DNA of 6,362 nt from Bacillota bacterium (GTDB lineage: Bacteria > Bacillota > Desulfitobacteriia > Desulfitobacteriales > JAJXUE01), in the NCBI GenBank assembly GCA_021786555.1, contig JAJYNB010000431.1, positions 1-6,362 on the forward strand, read 5' to 3'. The position numbers and the translations under genes were made by a program. Positions 1 through 6,270 of the stretch are shown here, piece by piece (position 1 is the stretch's first letter; every line of letters starts with the position of its first letter). Below the pieces are notes generated by a model. That model saw only the letters and a program-made list of their open reading frames with translations, was not told where the DNA came from and did no database searches.

Positions 1-424
1 TAAAGTGTTTTATTTTCTCCGGCTGCCCCGCCAAAATCCTGGCCAGAAAAATGACCATGGCCAGTTTAATCACTTCGGAGGGCTGGAGAGAAAGCGGTCC
101 CAGGCCTATCCAGCGTACGGCACCGTTTACCTCCTTGCCCACGCCCGGAATCTTGACCAGAACCAACAATACAAGGGCCAGGTACAAAATGGGCTTTGCC
201 CATGGGTGCAGCCGGGTATAATCAAAATTCATAGCCGCCAGCATGGTGCCGATTCCCAAGGCAGCCCATACCAGCTGTAGTTTCAAGTAATGATAGGGAT
301 CGTCAAATTCCAGGAGAGCTTTAACGGCGCTGGAACTGTAGACCATAACCACCCCTATAGCCAAAAGAGCCACAGTAACAAAAATCAGCAGATAATCCGG
401 CCGGTGCCTGTGATTGCCGTTCAT
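1..424 (-). CDS. ftsW: FtsW/SpoVE-family SEDS peptidoglycan polymerase, N-terminal 141 residues (cut by window edge)
   Basis: Reading leftward from an ATG at 424-422, the frame stays open for 141 codons and runs off the window. The product is a polytopic membrane protein with hydrophobic segments at about residues 11-30, 48-66, 76-91 and 118-133. Two SEDS-family signatures are visible: VYSSSA at the end of the first membrane segment (28-33), and NGAVRWIGLGP followed by QPSE (100-117). The family polymerises lipid II into glycan strands at the septum (FtsW) or in the spore cortex (SpoVE), together with a class B penicillin-binding protein. The position directly after murD matches spoVE in Bacillus and ftsW in most other bacteria. 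The N-terminal part cannot separate the two roles, so the symbol is positional. The start lies 36 nt after the murD stop. An AGGGGG 10 nt upstream is the best ribosome binding site candidate. Confidence 0.93.
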   Translation of the reverse strand, partial: MNGNHRHRPDYLLIFVTVALLAIGVVMVYSSSAVKALLEFDDPYHYLKLQLVWAALGIGTMLAAMNFDYTRLHPWAKPILYLALVLLVLVKIPGVGKEVNGAVRWIGLGPLSLQPSEVIKLAMVIFLARILAGQPEKIKHF

Positions 425-430
425 CTCTTT

Positions 431-448
431 CCAACCCCCTACGGTTGG
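431..448 (-). promoter_or_regulatory. Small hairpin covering the ftsW ribosome binding site
   Basis: On the mRNA strand, CCAACC (448-443) and GGTTGG (436-431) are perfect complements around a 6-nt loop, GTAGGG. The only plausible Shine-Dalgarno sequence for ftsW, AGGGGG (440-435), lies partly in the loop and partly in the 3' arm. The hairpin sits 6 nt upstream of the ATG. The pairing is seen directly; any effect on translation is inference. Confidence 0.4.
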
Positions 449-460
449 CCCGAACTCTAT

Positions 461-1822
461 TTACGCTTTGTCCCGAAGTCTATTCCGGACCAATTCTTTA
501 AATAGTTCTCCTCTTTCCTCGAAGCTTTTGAACATGTCCCAGCTGGTACAGGCTGGAGACAAAAGGACTACATCCCCGGGTGCCGCCAGGTTGGCCGCCA
601 GCTCCACTGCGTCCGCAAAACCCGACGAGATATTAATCCGTTTAATCCCCTGGCGCCGCGCCGCCTCTTCCATTTCCCCGGCGGCAACGCCCACCAGCAC
701 CAGTTCCTTTACTTTGGTCCTCGCCACCGCCATAAACTCGTTAAAATCACATCCCTTGTTTTTGCCCCCGGCAATCAGCACGATAGGTTCATTGAAGGCC
801 TTCAGGGCCTTAATCGCCGCATCGGGATTGGTGCCTTTGGAATCGTTGACGAACCGGACCCCCTCGATTTCGGCCACATATTCCTGACGGTGGGCTACAC
901 CTCGGAAGTTCTGCAGCGTAGAGGAGATCTGTTCCGGTTCGAGTCCAAGGGCCCAGGCAGCGCCGGTGGCCGCCATGGCGTTCTCCAGATTGTGGTCCCC
1001 CCGGATAAAGATTTTCTTGCGGTCGATAACCGGGATTTCCCGGCCCTGCTCCCTGATAACCAGCCAGTCCCCCTGCAGGCACAAGCCCTCGGCCAGGTCT
1101 TCCTTTTGGCTGAAATATACCGGCCGGCCTCTGGTCAAAGCGCCCATCGCCCGGACCGCCTGGTCGTCGTAGTTGAGGACTGCCCAATCCCCGGCTTGCT
1201 GATTTTCCAACACCCGGGCTTTGGCGGCTGCATAATTGTCGAAAGTGCCGTGCCTGTCCAGGTGGTCAGGGGTCAGGTTGAGAATCACTGCAACCCTGGC
1301 CCTGAACTTATGTATGCACTCCAGCTGAAAACTGGAAACTTCGGCCACGATAATGTCTCCCGGTGCCGTGTCGGCTGTTTCCTGCGTCAGGGCCTTGCCA
1401 ATGTTGCCCGCCACTACAGAACGTTTTCCCGCATCCTGCAGGATCTGCCCCAACAGGGCCGTGGTGGTGGTCTTGCCGTTGGTTCCGGTAATAGCCGCAA
1501 TCCGGGCCTCTGTCAGGCGGTACGCCAGCTCGATTTCGCTCCAGAGCGGTATGCCCATCTCCTTCGCAGACTGGATAGGCGGGATGCTGTGCGGTACACC
1601 CGGGCTTAAGACCAGAAAATCAGGCCGCAGAGTCCCTACATCCGGATAACTTTCAGCTAAAACCTCCACTTGTATCCCCGCCAAAGCTGACAAATCCAGC
1701 TCTTCCACGGGCTTGCTGTCCGCAGCCCACACCCTGGCTCCATGTTCCGCCAGAACCCTGGCCGCCGCCACCCCGCTCCGGGCCAGCCCTATCACCAATA
1801 CCTTGTTACCCCGAAAATCCAT
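461..1822 (-). CDS. murD: UDP-N-acetylmuramoyl-L-alanine--D-glutamate ligase MurD
   Basis: A complete 453-residue protein, the usual MurD length. It adds D-glutamate to UDP-MurNAc-L-Ala in the cytoplasm, using ATP through an acyl-phosphate intermediate. The N-terminal UDP-sugar-binding domain begins VLVIGLARSG (8-17) and carries SPGVP (73-77) and SEIELAYR (95-102). The central ATPase domain has the P-loop GTNGKTTT (113-120), EVSSFQLE (161-168) and NLTPDHLDRHG (182-192). Lys201 in AAAKARV matches the carbamylated lysine of Mur ligases. The C-terminal domain shows NDSKGTNP (326-333), AGGKNKG (351-357) and SPACTSWDMF (422-431). SPACTSWDMF is typical of MurD and sets it apart from MurC, MurE and MurF. 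The ATG at 1822 has GGGAG 10 nt upstream. The gene lies between mraY and ftsW but is separated from mraY by an unusually long 387-nt gap. Confidence 0.98.
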   Translation of the reverse strand: MDFRGNKVLVIGLARSGVAAARVLAEHGARVWAADSKPVEELDLSALAGIQVEVLAESYPDVGTLRPDFLVLSPGVPHSIPPIQSAKEMGIPLWSEIELAYRLTEARIAAITGTNGKTTTTALLGQILQDAGKRSVVAGNIGKALTQETADTAPGDIIVAEVSSFQLECIHKFRARVAVILNLTPDHLDRHGTFDNYAAAKARVLENQQAGDWAVLNYDDQAVRAMGALTRGRPVYFSQKEDLAEGLCLQGDWLVIREQGREIPVIDRKKIFIRGDHNLENAMAATGAAWALGLEPEQISSTLQNFRGVAHRQEYVAEIEGVRFVNDSKGTNPDAAIKALKAFNEPIVLIAGGKNKGCDFNEFMAVARTKVKELVLVGVAAGEMEEAARRQGIKRINISSGFADAVELAANLAAPGDVVLLSPACTSWDMFKSFEERGELFKELVRNRLRDKA

Positions 1823-1832
1823 ACCTGTTTCA

Positions 1833-1837
1833 CTCCC
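1833..1837 (-). promoter_or_regulatory. Ribosome binding site of murD
   Basis: GGGAG ends 10 nt before the murD ATG, a slightly long spacing. It supports the start at 1822, which gives the normal MurD N-terminus with its Rossmann-like GLARSG loop. Confidence 0.6.
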
Positions 1838-2009
1838 GTTTATGACCCCGGTCAGCCAGCATACCTGCCGGATTTGCTGTCTTCTCAGAAAGCGTGCTCT
1901 CCGCTTGTAATCCTACCATCAAGGCTTTCTTCTGAAAAACGCTACCCAGAAGACATTGCTGCTTCAGGGAGGGTGAATGTTTCCGGAACAAAATTTTTCC
2001 CGGTTCTGG

Positions 2010-2067
2010 AAGTCCGAGCCGCCGTGCTGACCGTAAGCCAAGGAATCCCCATGTAGGCGGCGGACTT
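2010..2067. repeat. Inner hairpin of the mraY-murD element (12 bp, 2-nt bulge)
   Basis: AAGTCCG plus CCGCC (2010-2016 and 2019-2023, with AG bulged at 2017-2018) pair with GGCGG plus CGGACTT (2056-2067). This gives 12 GC-rich pairs around a 32-nt loop (2024-2055). It lies wholly inside the 28-nt arms. Confidence 0.7.
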
Positions 2068-2089
2068 GTTAAATCACGGGTCAAACATA

Positions 2090-2118
2090 GGACCACAATC
2101 CAAAGTCATACCTGGTCC
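2090..2118. repeat. Second inner hairpin of the mraY-murD element (6 bp)
   Basis: GGACCA (2090-2095) and TGGTCC (2113-2118) are perfect complements around a 17-nt loop. In operon sense this is the first hairpin after the 5' arm of the closing stem. Six pairs alone could be chance; its placement inside the larger inverted repeat raises the interest. Confidence 0.5.
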
Positions 2119-2185
2119 GAGAGTAAAAATTTTGTGGAGGAAACATTCACCCGACTGCCCGAGCCGACCCAAAATCAGCGTTTTT

Positions 2186-2197
2186 CATGCTAGCATG
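2186..2197. repeat. 12-bp perfect palindrome just downstream of mraY
   Basis: CATGCTAGCATG is self-complementary over all 12 bases and lies 12 nt beyond the mraY stop codon. On the transcript strand it is followed by AAAAACGC rather than a T-run, so it is not an intrinsic terminator in the direction of the operon. It could be a dimeric protein-binding site or chance. Confidence 0.5.
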
Positions 2198-2209
2198 TAA
2201 CCAAAGATT

Positions 2210-3208
2210 CTACCTCAAAGTGCTTGTATAACTAAAGACACCCAGGACGCCCAACAGCAGAGAAGTCAGCCAAAAGGAGAAAACCACCTTTTTTTCACTC
2301 CAGCCGCTCAGCTCAAAGTGATGGTGCAAAGGGCTCATCTTAAAGACCCGCTTGCCGGTGGTCTGAAAGGAGATTACCTGGATGACCACGGACAGCATCT
2401 CAGCCACGTATACACCGCCGATTAAGACCCACAGCAGCTCAGTTTTTGTCAAAATGGTCAGAGACGCCAACGCCCCGCCCAAGGCCAGTGAGCCCGTATC
2501 CCCCATAAAGACCCGGGCCGGGTGGTAATTAAAACGCAAAAAACCAAGGCACCCTCCAGCTACAGCTAAGGCAAAAACCGTCAGGTCCTGGTCATGAAAA
2601 AATTGTCCCTGGGTAACCGCCAAGGTCCCAATGGCCGCATAGGCAATACTGGAAAAGAAGACGCTGCCCGCTGCCAGACCATCCAGCCCATCGGTGAAAT
2701 TCACCGCGTTGGCGGTTGCCAGGACAACCACTACTGCAAAGGGATAATACCACCCCCCCAGCTGAATACTGGAAGATGTAAAGGGAATGTTAATATCGGT
2801 CCCCCTGCCCAAAAACCGGACTGCAACCCAGGCAAAAACCAACGCCAAAGCCATTTGGGCCAGCAGTTTCTGGTAGGCCCGCAAGCCCAGGGACCGCCTT
2901 TTGACAATTTTGATGAAATCGTCCAAGAAGCCGATTAAGGAGAACCCGACCATAAAAATTACCAGCATGGCCGCTTCCAGGGAAACGGGGCGTTCCACCA
3001 CCAACAGGGTTGAGGCTACAATCCCCGCAAGGAAGATCATCCCCCCCATGGTTGGAGTCCCGGCCTTCTTCAGGTGGGCCTTAGGCCCCTCCCCCCTGAT
3101 ATTTTGGCCAAACTTAAGAACCTTTAACATGGGAATAACCACAGGTCCAGCCATTAAACAGATTATAAATGCCACGGCCAGTGCAGCCAGCAGTCGCTCC
3201 TTTTCCAT
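2210..3208 (-). CDS. mraY: Phospho-N-acetylmuramoyl-pentapeptide-transferase MraY
   Basis: A 332-residue polytopic membrane enzyme, normal for MraY. It transfers phospho-MurNAc-pentapeptide from UDP to undecaprenyl phosphate, forming lipid I on the inner face of the membrane. Family motifs appear in order: EGPKAHLKKAGTPTMGG (40-56), FLDDFIK with the Asp pair 96-97, NAVNFTDGLDGLA (167-179), FNYHPARVFMGDTGS (226-240, catalytic-type Asp237) and MSPLHHHFEL (291-300, the MraY-specific His cluster). Several hydrophobic segments separate them, beginning at about 7-27. The ATG at 3208 is chosen because GGAGGG lies 4 nt upstream and the protein then starts at the first membrane helix. An in-frame ATG at 3295 would add 29 polar residues encoded inside murF. 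The gene follows murF by 14 nt and ends with TAG at 2210. Confidence 0.98.
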   Translation of the reverse strand: MEKERLLAALAVAFIICLMAGPVVIPMLKVLKFGQNIRGEGPKAHLKKAGTPTMGGMIFLAGIVASTLLVVERPVSLEAAMLVIFMVGFSLIGFLDDFIKIVKRRSLGLRAYQKLLAQMALALVFAWVAVRFLGRGTDINIPFTSSSIQLGGWYYPFAVVVVLATANAVNFTDGLDGLAAGSVFFSSIAYAAIGTLAVTQGQFFHDQDLTVFALAVAGGCLGFLRFNYHPARVFMGDTGSLALGGALASLTILTKTELLWVLIGGVYVAEMLSVVIQVISFQTTGKRVFKMSPLHHHFELSGWSEKKVVFSFWLTSLLLGVLGVFSYTSTLR

Positions 3209-3212
3209 CGTG

Positions 3213-3218
3213 CCCTCC
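3213..3218 (-). promoter_or_regulatory. Ribosome binding site of mraY
   Basis: GGAGGG lies 4 nt before the ATG at 3208, in the short gap after the murF stop codon (3225-3223). It decides the mraY start against the upstream in-frame ATG at 3295. Confidence 0.8.
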
Positions 3219-3222
3219 AACC

Positions 3223-4620
3223 TTACGCTTGAATCTTTAGTTCCTGCACAATCCGTTCCATTTTCATCCCTCTGGAGCCCTTGACCAAGACCCAAGCGTC
3301 CGGCGGCAGGCTTTGCCGCAGGAAATTTGAGGCCTCAGCGGTGTCGGCGAAGGAGAAGACCCGCTGTTCCTCCATGCCGGCTTCCAGGGCCCCCCGGGCG
3401 ATCAGCCTGGCCAATTCACCTACGGTCACCAGGTAAGCCATGCCCGGAATGCCGGCGGCAAAAGACCCCACCATGCGGTGGCCGTTCTCCTCCTCGGGGC
3501 CCAGCTCGAACATGCTCCCCAGAACCGCCACCTTAGGCAAACCGGCCGACTGTCCGGCCAAAACCTCCAGAGCTGCCCGGGTGGAAGCAGGGTTGGCGTT
3601 ATAAGTGTCGTCGATGATGCGGCTGCCTCGCAGTCCGGGGCAAATTTCCAACCGCATCCCTGTCAGCTGCAGGTTTCTCAAACCCCTGGCGCAGGATTCC
3701 AGATCCAGGCCCAGGCTAAGCCCGGCCCCAATAGCCGCCAGGGCGTTGTAGGCGTTGTGGCGTCCAGGCAGCGGCAGGAGTACTTCCGCCGTTTGGTTCA
3801 AGTAACTGGCCCGGAACGAGATGCCCCGTTCCCCCCACGGGGTAACATCCTGCGCTGTCAGGTCTGCTTTAGGGTCGTTTAGAGAGTAATAAATCACCCG
3901 GCAGATGAGCCCTTCGCCCAAACGCCGGCACCACGGGTCGTCCCCGTTCAATACCGCTGTACCGTCCGCCGGCAGCATCTGCAGCAATTCCCCTTTGGCC
4001 CGGGCAATGTTTTCCTGGCTCCCCAGCAATTCCATGTGGGTGGTGCCGATGTTGGTGATTACACCAACGTTGGGTTTGGCCAGTGAGGCCAAAAAGGAAA
4101 TCTCCCCCAGGCCGCGCATTCCCATTTCCACCACCGCTGCCTGGTGGCCCGCTTCAAGCCCCAGCAGAGTAAGCGGCAGCCCCAATTCATTATTGAAATT
4201 TCCCCTGGTCTTATGTACTACGAGCTTCTCGGCCAGGACAGCGGCAATCATATCCTTGGTGGTGGTCTTGCCGCTGCTGCCGCTGACACCGATTACCGGC
4301 AGGGCAAACTTCTGCCGGTAGCGCTTGGCCAGCTGCTGCAGGGCCGCCTGGGGATCAGAAACCGCCACTAAAGCCCTCCCGGGGGGCAGAAAAGCTTGGT
4401 TAGATTCCGCCCAGGTCTTTTCCACCAGGGCAGCAGTTCCCTCAGTCAAGGCCTTGAACACATAATTGTGACCGTCCGTTTGCTCCCCCTTAAGCGCAGC
4501 AAACAAATCCCCGGACTTTACCCGGCGCGAGTCAATCTGTACACCCGCAACCTCAAGTCCGGACTGCCCGTAAACGCTGCCGCCCGTATAAGCGGCTATC
4601 TCCGCTAGGGTTAGTACCAT
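3223..4620 (-). CDS. murF: UDP-N-acetylmuramoyl-tripeptide--D-alanyl-D-alanine ligase MurF
   Basis: A 465-residue Mur ligase that adds D-Ala-D-Ala to UDP-MurNAc-tripeptide, the last cytoplasmic step before MraY. With the ATG at 4620 it begins MVLTLAEIAAYTGG, a standard MurF N-terminus, with IDSRRVKSGDLF at 29-40. The P-loop is SGSSGKTTTK (113-122). MurF-typical blocks follow: TRGNFNNELGLPLTLL (138-153), EMGMRGLGEI (165-174), NIGTTHMELLGS (190-201), Lys209 in ARAKGEL at the position of the carbamylated lysine, DDTYNANPASTRAAL (337-351) and VKGSRGMKMERIV (446-458). The start is fixed by GGGGAGG 5 nt upstream. An in-frame ATG at 4638 lacks such a site. The gene overlaps the end of murE by 10 bp, suggesting translational coupling. 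One oddity is LGSMFELG (367-374), where LGDM is usual. Confidence 0.98.
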   Translation of the reverse strand: MVLTLAEIAAYTGGSVYGQSGLEVAGVQIDSRRVKSGDLFAALKGEQTDGHNYVFKALTEGTAALVEKTWAESNQAFLPPGRALVAVSDPQAALQQLAKRYRQKFALPVIGVSGSSGKTTTKDMIAAVLAEKLVVHKTRGNFNNELGLPLTLLGLEAGHQAAVVEMGMRGLGEISFLASLAKPNVGVITNIGTTHMELLGSQENIARAKGELLQMLPADGTAVLNGDDPWCRRLGEGLICRVIYYSLNDPKADLTAQDVTPWGERGISFRASYLNQTAEVLLPLPGRHNAYNALAAIGAGLSLGLDLESCARGLRNLQLTGMRLEICPGLRGSRIIDDTYNANPASTRAALEVLAGQSAGLPKVAVLGSMFELGPEEENGHRMVGSFAAGIPGMAYLVTVGELARLIARGALEAGMEEQRVFSFADTAEASNFLRQSLPPDAWVLVKGSRGMKMERIVQELKIQA

Positions 4621-6167
4621 CCCAACCTCCCCAGACATTCTTTGGCTACCGCCCGGTCGTCGAAAGGCAGTTTATTTCCGTTGATTTCCTGATAGTCCTC
4701 GTGGCCTTTGCCCGCTATGAGCACTATGTCCCCTGAGGCAGCCTTGGAACAGGCCAGCATAATAGCCTGGTGGCGGTCAGACTCTGTCAGGTAACCCCTG
4801 GTAACCCTGTCCATCCCTTGTTTTACATCCCGGATAATCGCCATGGGGTCTTCGCTGCGCGGATTATCGGAGGTAAGGACTGCCAAGTCTGACAACCGGG
4901 CAGCTATTTCCCCCATCACGGGGCGCTTGCTGCGGTCGCGGTCCCCGCCGCAGCCAAAAACCGTAATTAGCTTGCCACGGGCGAACTCCCGTGCTGTGTT
5001 GAGCACATTTTCCAGGCTGTCCGGAGTATGTGCATAATCTACTATCACACTAAAAGGCTGTTTGCCCTCCACCAATTCGAACCGACCCGGCACACCTTTT
5101 ACCTCAGCCAGGGCAGAGGAAATAAACTCTGGTTCAAGGCCCTCTTGCATGCCCACGGCAAAAGAAGCCAGGGCGTTATAGACCGTAAACATGCCTGGCG
5201 TCTTCAACTTTAGCTGTACCTGTCCACCGGGAAACTGGACGTCGAACTCAACTCCGGAGGGGTGGTTATCAACGTTTATAGCCCTGTAATCAGCCTCGCT
5301 CCGCAGGCCGTAGGTCACGCTGTTAACCCCGGTCCAGGCCTTCAGCTGCTCAGCTGCCGCATCATCTGCGTTGATCACGGCGTATTTCCGGCCGGTTTTC
5401 CGGCCCCCCTGGCCCAGGCATTGAAACAGTTTGCCTTTAGCCGTCAGGTATTGTTCCATGCTCTTGTGGTAGTCCAGATGGTCCTGGGTTAGGTTAGTAA
5501 ACACTGCCGCATCATATTCACAGCCCGCAACCCGGTGCAAGTCCAGGGCGTGGGAAGACACTTCCATCACCGCATACCCCGCGCCGCGGCGCACCATCTC
5601 CGCCAGGAGCTCCTGCAAGTCTGAAGCTTCCGGTGTTGTACGGCTGCCGGGAAATTCTGCCTCGCCGATTCTGGCGCCCAGAGTACCGATGAGCCCAACC
5701 GTACGGCCGGAGCGCGCCAGGATGTGTTCGATCAAATGAGTAACGCTGGTCTTGCCGTTGGTACCGGTCACCCCGCAAACCCTAAGCTTGCCTGCCGGCC
5801 AGTCCCACAAGAAAGCAGCCAAGTGACCTAAGATGCTGCGGCTGTCCTTAACTTTTACCTGGCTGACAGGCAGGTCAAGAAACCTCTCCACCACCAGCGC
5901 CACGGCGCCCCGTTCCACCGCCTTGGCTGCAAAGTCGTGACCGTCCGCCTGCAGGCCGGGGATACAAACAAAGATTCCGCCTGGCCCGGCCTGGCGCGAA
6001 TCATAAAAGACCCCGGTTACTTCACCATCCAGACTTCCTCTTACCTCAATACCGCGAGCGGAGAGCAGGCTAACCAGATTGTCGCTGTCCATTTCATCTG
6101 TCGCCTTCTTCAATTCTGTTTCACCCAGGGCCAAAAGCCCCGTGATGACCTTCCTTAAAGTTACCAT
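4611..6167 (-). CDS. murE: UDP-N-acetylmuramoyl-L-alanyl-D-glutamate--2,6-diaminopimelate ligase MurE
   Basis: A 518-residue cytoplasmic Mur ligase that adds the third stem-peptide residue to UDP-MurNAc-L-Ala-D-Glu. The N-terminal domain has FYDSRQAGPGGIFVCIPG (54-71) and DGHDF (75-79). The ATPase domain has the P-loop GTNGKTS (135-141), TTPE (177-180), EVSSHAL (202-208), NLTQDHLDYH (225-234) and Lys244 in TAKGKLF at the carbamylated position. The C-terminal domain shows VDYAHTPDSLEN (377-388), GCGGDRDRSKRPVMG (405-419) and DNPRSEDP (434-441). DNPR is the signature of meso-diaminopimelate-adding enzymes; lysine-adding MurE proteins differ there. The ATG at 6167 has GGGAGG 8 nt upstream. It gives about 25 residues more at the N-terminus than many MurE proteins; an internal ATG at 6092 (residue 26) is the alternative. 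It is the first gene of the visible tandem and overlaps murF by 10 bp. Confidence 0.98.
   Translation of the reverse strand: MVTLRKVITGLLALGETELKKATDEMDSDNLVSLLSARGIEVRGSLDGEVTGVFYDSRQAGPGGIFVCIPGLQADGHDFAAKAVERGAVALVVERFLDLPVSQVKVKDSRSILGHLAAFLWDWPAGKLRVCGVTGTNGKTSVTHLIEHILARSGRTVGLIGTLGARIGEAEFPGSRTTPEASDLQELLAEMVRRGAGYAVMEVSSHALDLHRVAGCEYDAAVFTNLTQDHLDYHKSMEQYLTAKGKLFQCLGQGGRKTGRKYAVINADDAAAEQLKAWTGVNSVTYGLRSEADYRAINVDNHPSGVEFDVQFPGGQVQLKLKTPGMFTVYNALASFAVGMQEGLEPEFISSALAEVKGVPGRFELVEGKQPFSVIVDYAHTPDSLENVLNTAREFARGKLITVFGCGGDRDRSKRPVMGEIAARLSDLAVLTSDNPRSEDPMAIIRDVKQGMDRVTRGYLTESDRHQAIMLACSKAASGDIVLIAGKGHEDYQEINGNKLPFDDRAVAKECLGRLGWY
4626..4632 (-). promoter_or_regulatory. Ribosome binding site of murF, inside murE
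   Basis: GGGGAGG lies 5 nt before the ATG at 4620 and within the last codons of murE. It favours the start at 4620 over the in-frame ATG at 4638. Confidence 0.8.
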
Positions 6168-6175
6168 TAACCCAG

Positions 6176-6181
6176 CCTCCC
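6176..6181 (-). promoter_or_regulatory. Ribosome binding site of murE
   Basis: GGGAGG lies 8 nt before the ATG at 6167, ideal spacing. The alternative ATG at 6092 has only a weaker AGAAGG about 11 nt upstream, so the longer protein is preferred. Confidence 0.75.
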
Positions 6182-6236
6182 GCTCAAGTACCTAAATTTT
6201 CCAGTTAACTCTATTATTGACGAAATTGCCCGTTAG

Positions 6237-6268
6237 CGAGTCACCGGACGATGGTTTCCGCTAAGTCT
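6237..6268. repeat. Possible decayed third copy of the REP-like repeat
   Basis: GAGTCA (6238-6243) is followed by GGACGATGGTTTCC (6246-6259) and TAAGTC (6262-6267). This resembles the neighbouring intact unit in order and length, but the right terminal heptamer matches TGACTCA at only 4 of 7 positions. It ends 2 nt before the first intact copy. Confidence 0.3.
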
Positions 6269-6270
6269 TT

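Larger units (their letters stand above)
1971..2152. repeat. 182-nt inverted-repeat element with 28-nt arms (MITE-like or structured RNA)
   Basis: The left arm (1971-1998) and the reverse complement of the right arm (2125-2152) agree at 25 of 28 positions. There are 14 matches from the outer end (starting GGGTGAATGTTTCC), 3 mismatches, then 11 matches (ACAAAATTTTT). The 126 nt between the arms contain two more inverted repeats (2010-2067 and 2090-2118). Transcribed with the operon, it would fold as a long closing stem carrying two hairpins, a three-way junction. Terminal inverted repeats, short length, no coding capacity and an intergenic site also fit a miniature transposable element. Only a 2-bp GA flanks both ends (1969-1970 and 2153-2154), which is too little to prove target duplication. 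I do not recognise the family. The repeat is certain; its nature is open. Confidence 0.8.
1933..2187. repeat. Outer 11-bp inverted repeat around the element
   Basis: TGAAAAACGCT (1933-1943) and AGCGTTTTTCA (2177-2187) are exact reverse complements. They lie 27 and 24 nt outside the 28-nt arms. The flanks between outer and inner arms pair poorly, so the whole would be a rod with a large internal loop. The pairing is exact, but A/T runs make chance more likely. Confidence 0.5.
1823..2209. other. 387-nt noncoding gap between mraY and murD, rich in inverted repeats
   Basis: The other junctions in this operon are overlaps or gaps of at most 36 nt, so this gap stands out. It holds the inverted-repeat element at 1971-2152, an outer 11-bp inverted repeat and a 12-bp palindrome, each listed separately. 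Nearest murD there is only a weak possible hairpin: AGAAAGC (1887-1893) against GCTTTCT (1924-1930). I found no convincing -35/-10 pair and no hairpin followed by a T-run on the minus strand, so a separate murD promoter or an mraY terminator cannot be called. An 88-codon minus-strand frame with a GTG start (2096-1830) crosses the gap but has no credible ribosome binding site or recognisable domain. Confidence 0.75.

Noticed and set aside
5..505. Plus-strand frames opposite ftsW and its leader
   Set aside because: The minus strand here encodes unmistakable FtsW/SpoVE motifs. The plus-strand products are low-complexity shadows.
890..1609. 239-codon plus-strand frame opposite murD
   Set aside because: It lies antisense to clearly conserved MurD motifs, with no family resemblance or ribosome binding site. 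It is a shadow of the GC-rich coding strand.
1984..2003. Intrinsic terminator from the CCGGAA/TTCCCGG pairing with AAAATTTT
   Set aside because: The A/T run is in the loop, not after the stem, so it does not have terminator form on either strand.
1830..2096. 88-codon minus-strand open frame (GTG start) across the mraY-murD gap
   Set aside because: It has no clear ribosome binding site and no recognisable domain, it runs through the inverted-repeat arms, and it ends in the murD leader. It is more likely chance, so it is kept only as a question.
1971..2152. Known RNA such as 6S RNA, SRP RNA or a T-box leader
   Set aside because: A long irregular stem recalls 6S RNA, but I could not match conserved sequence of any of these, and the T-box core is absent.
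3209..3295. Longer MraY starting at the ATG at 3295
   Set aside because: It would add 29 polar residues encoded within murF, while GGAGGG sits directly before the ATG at 3208, where the first membrane helix begins.
6182..6236. A sigma-A promoter for murE in the AT-rich stretch
   Set aside because: No -35/-10 pair with acceptable spacing could be found on the minus strand, and the 8-bp AGTTAACT palindrome (6203-6210) is too short to call.
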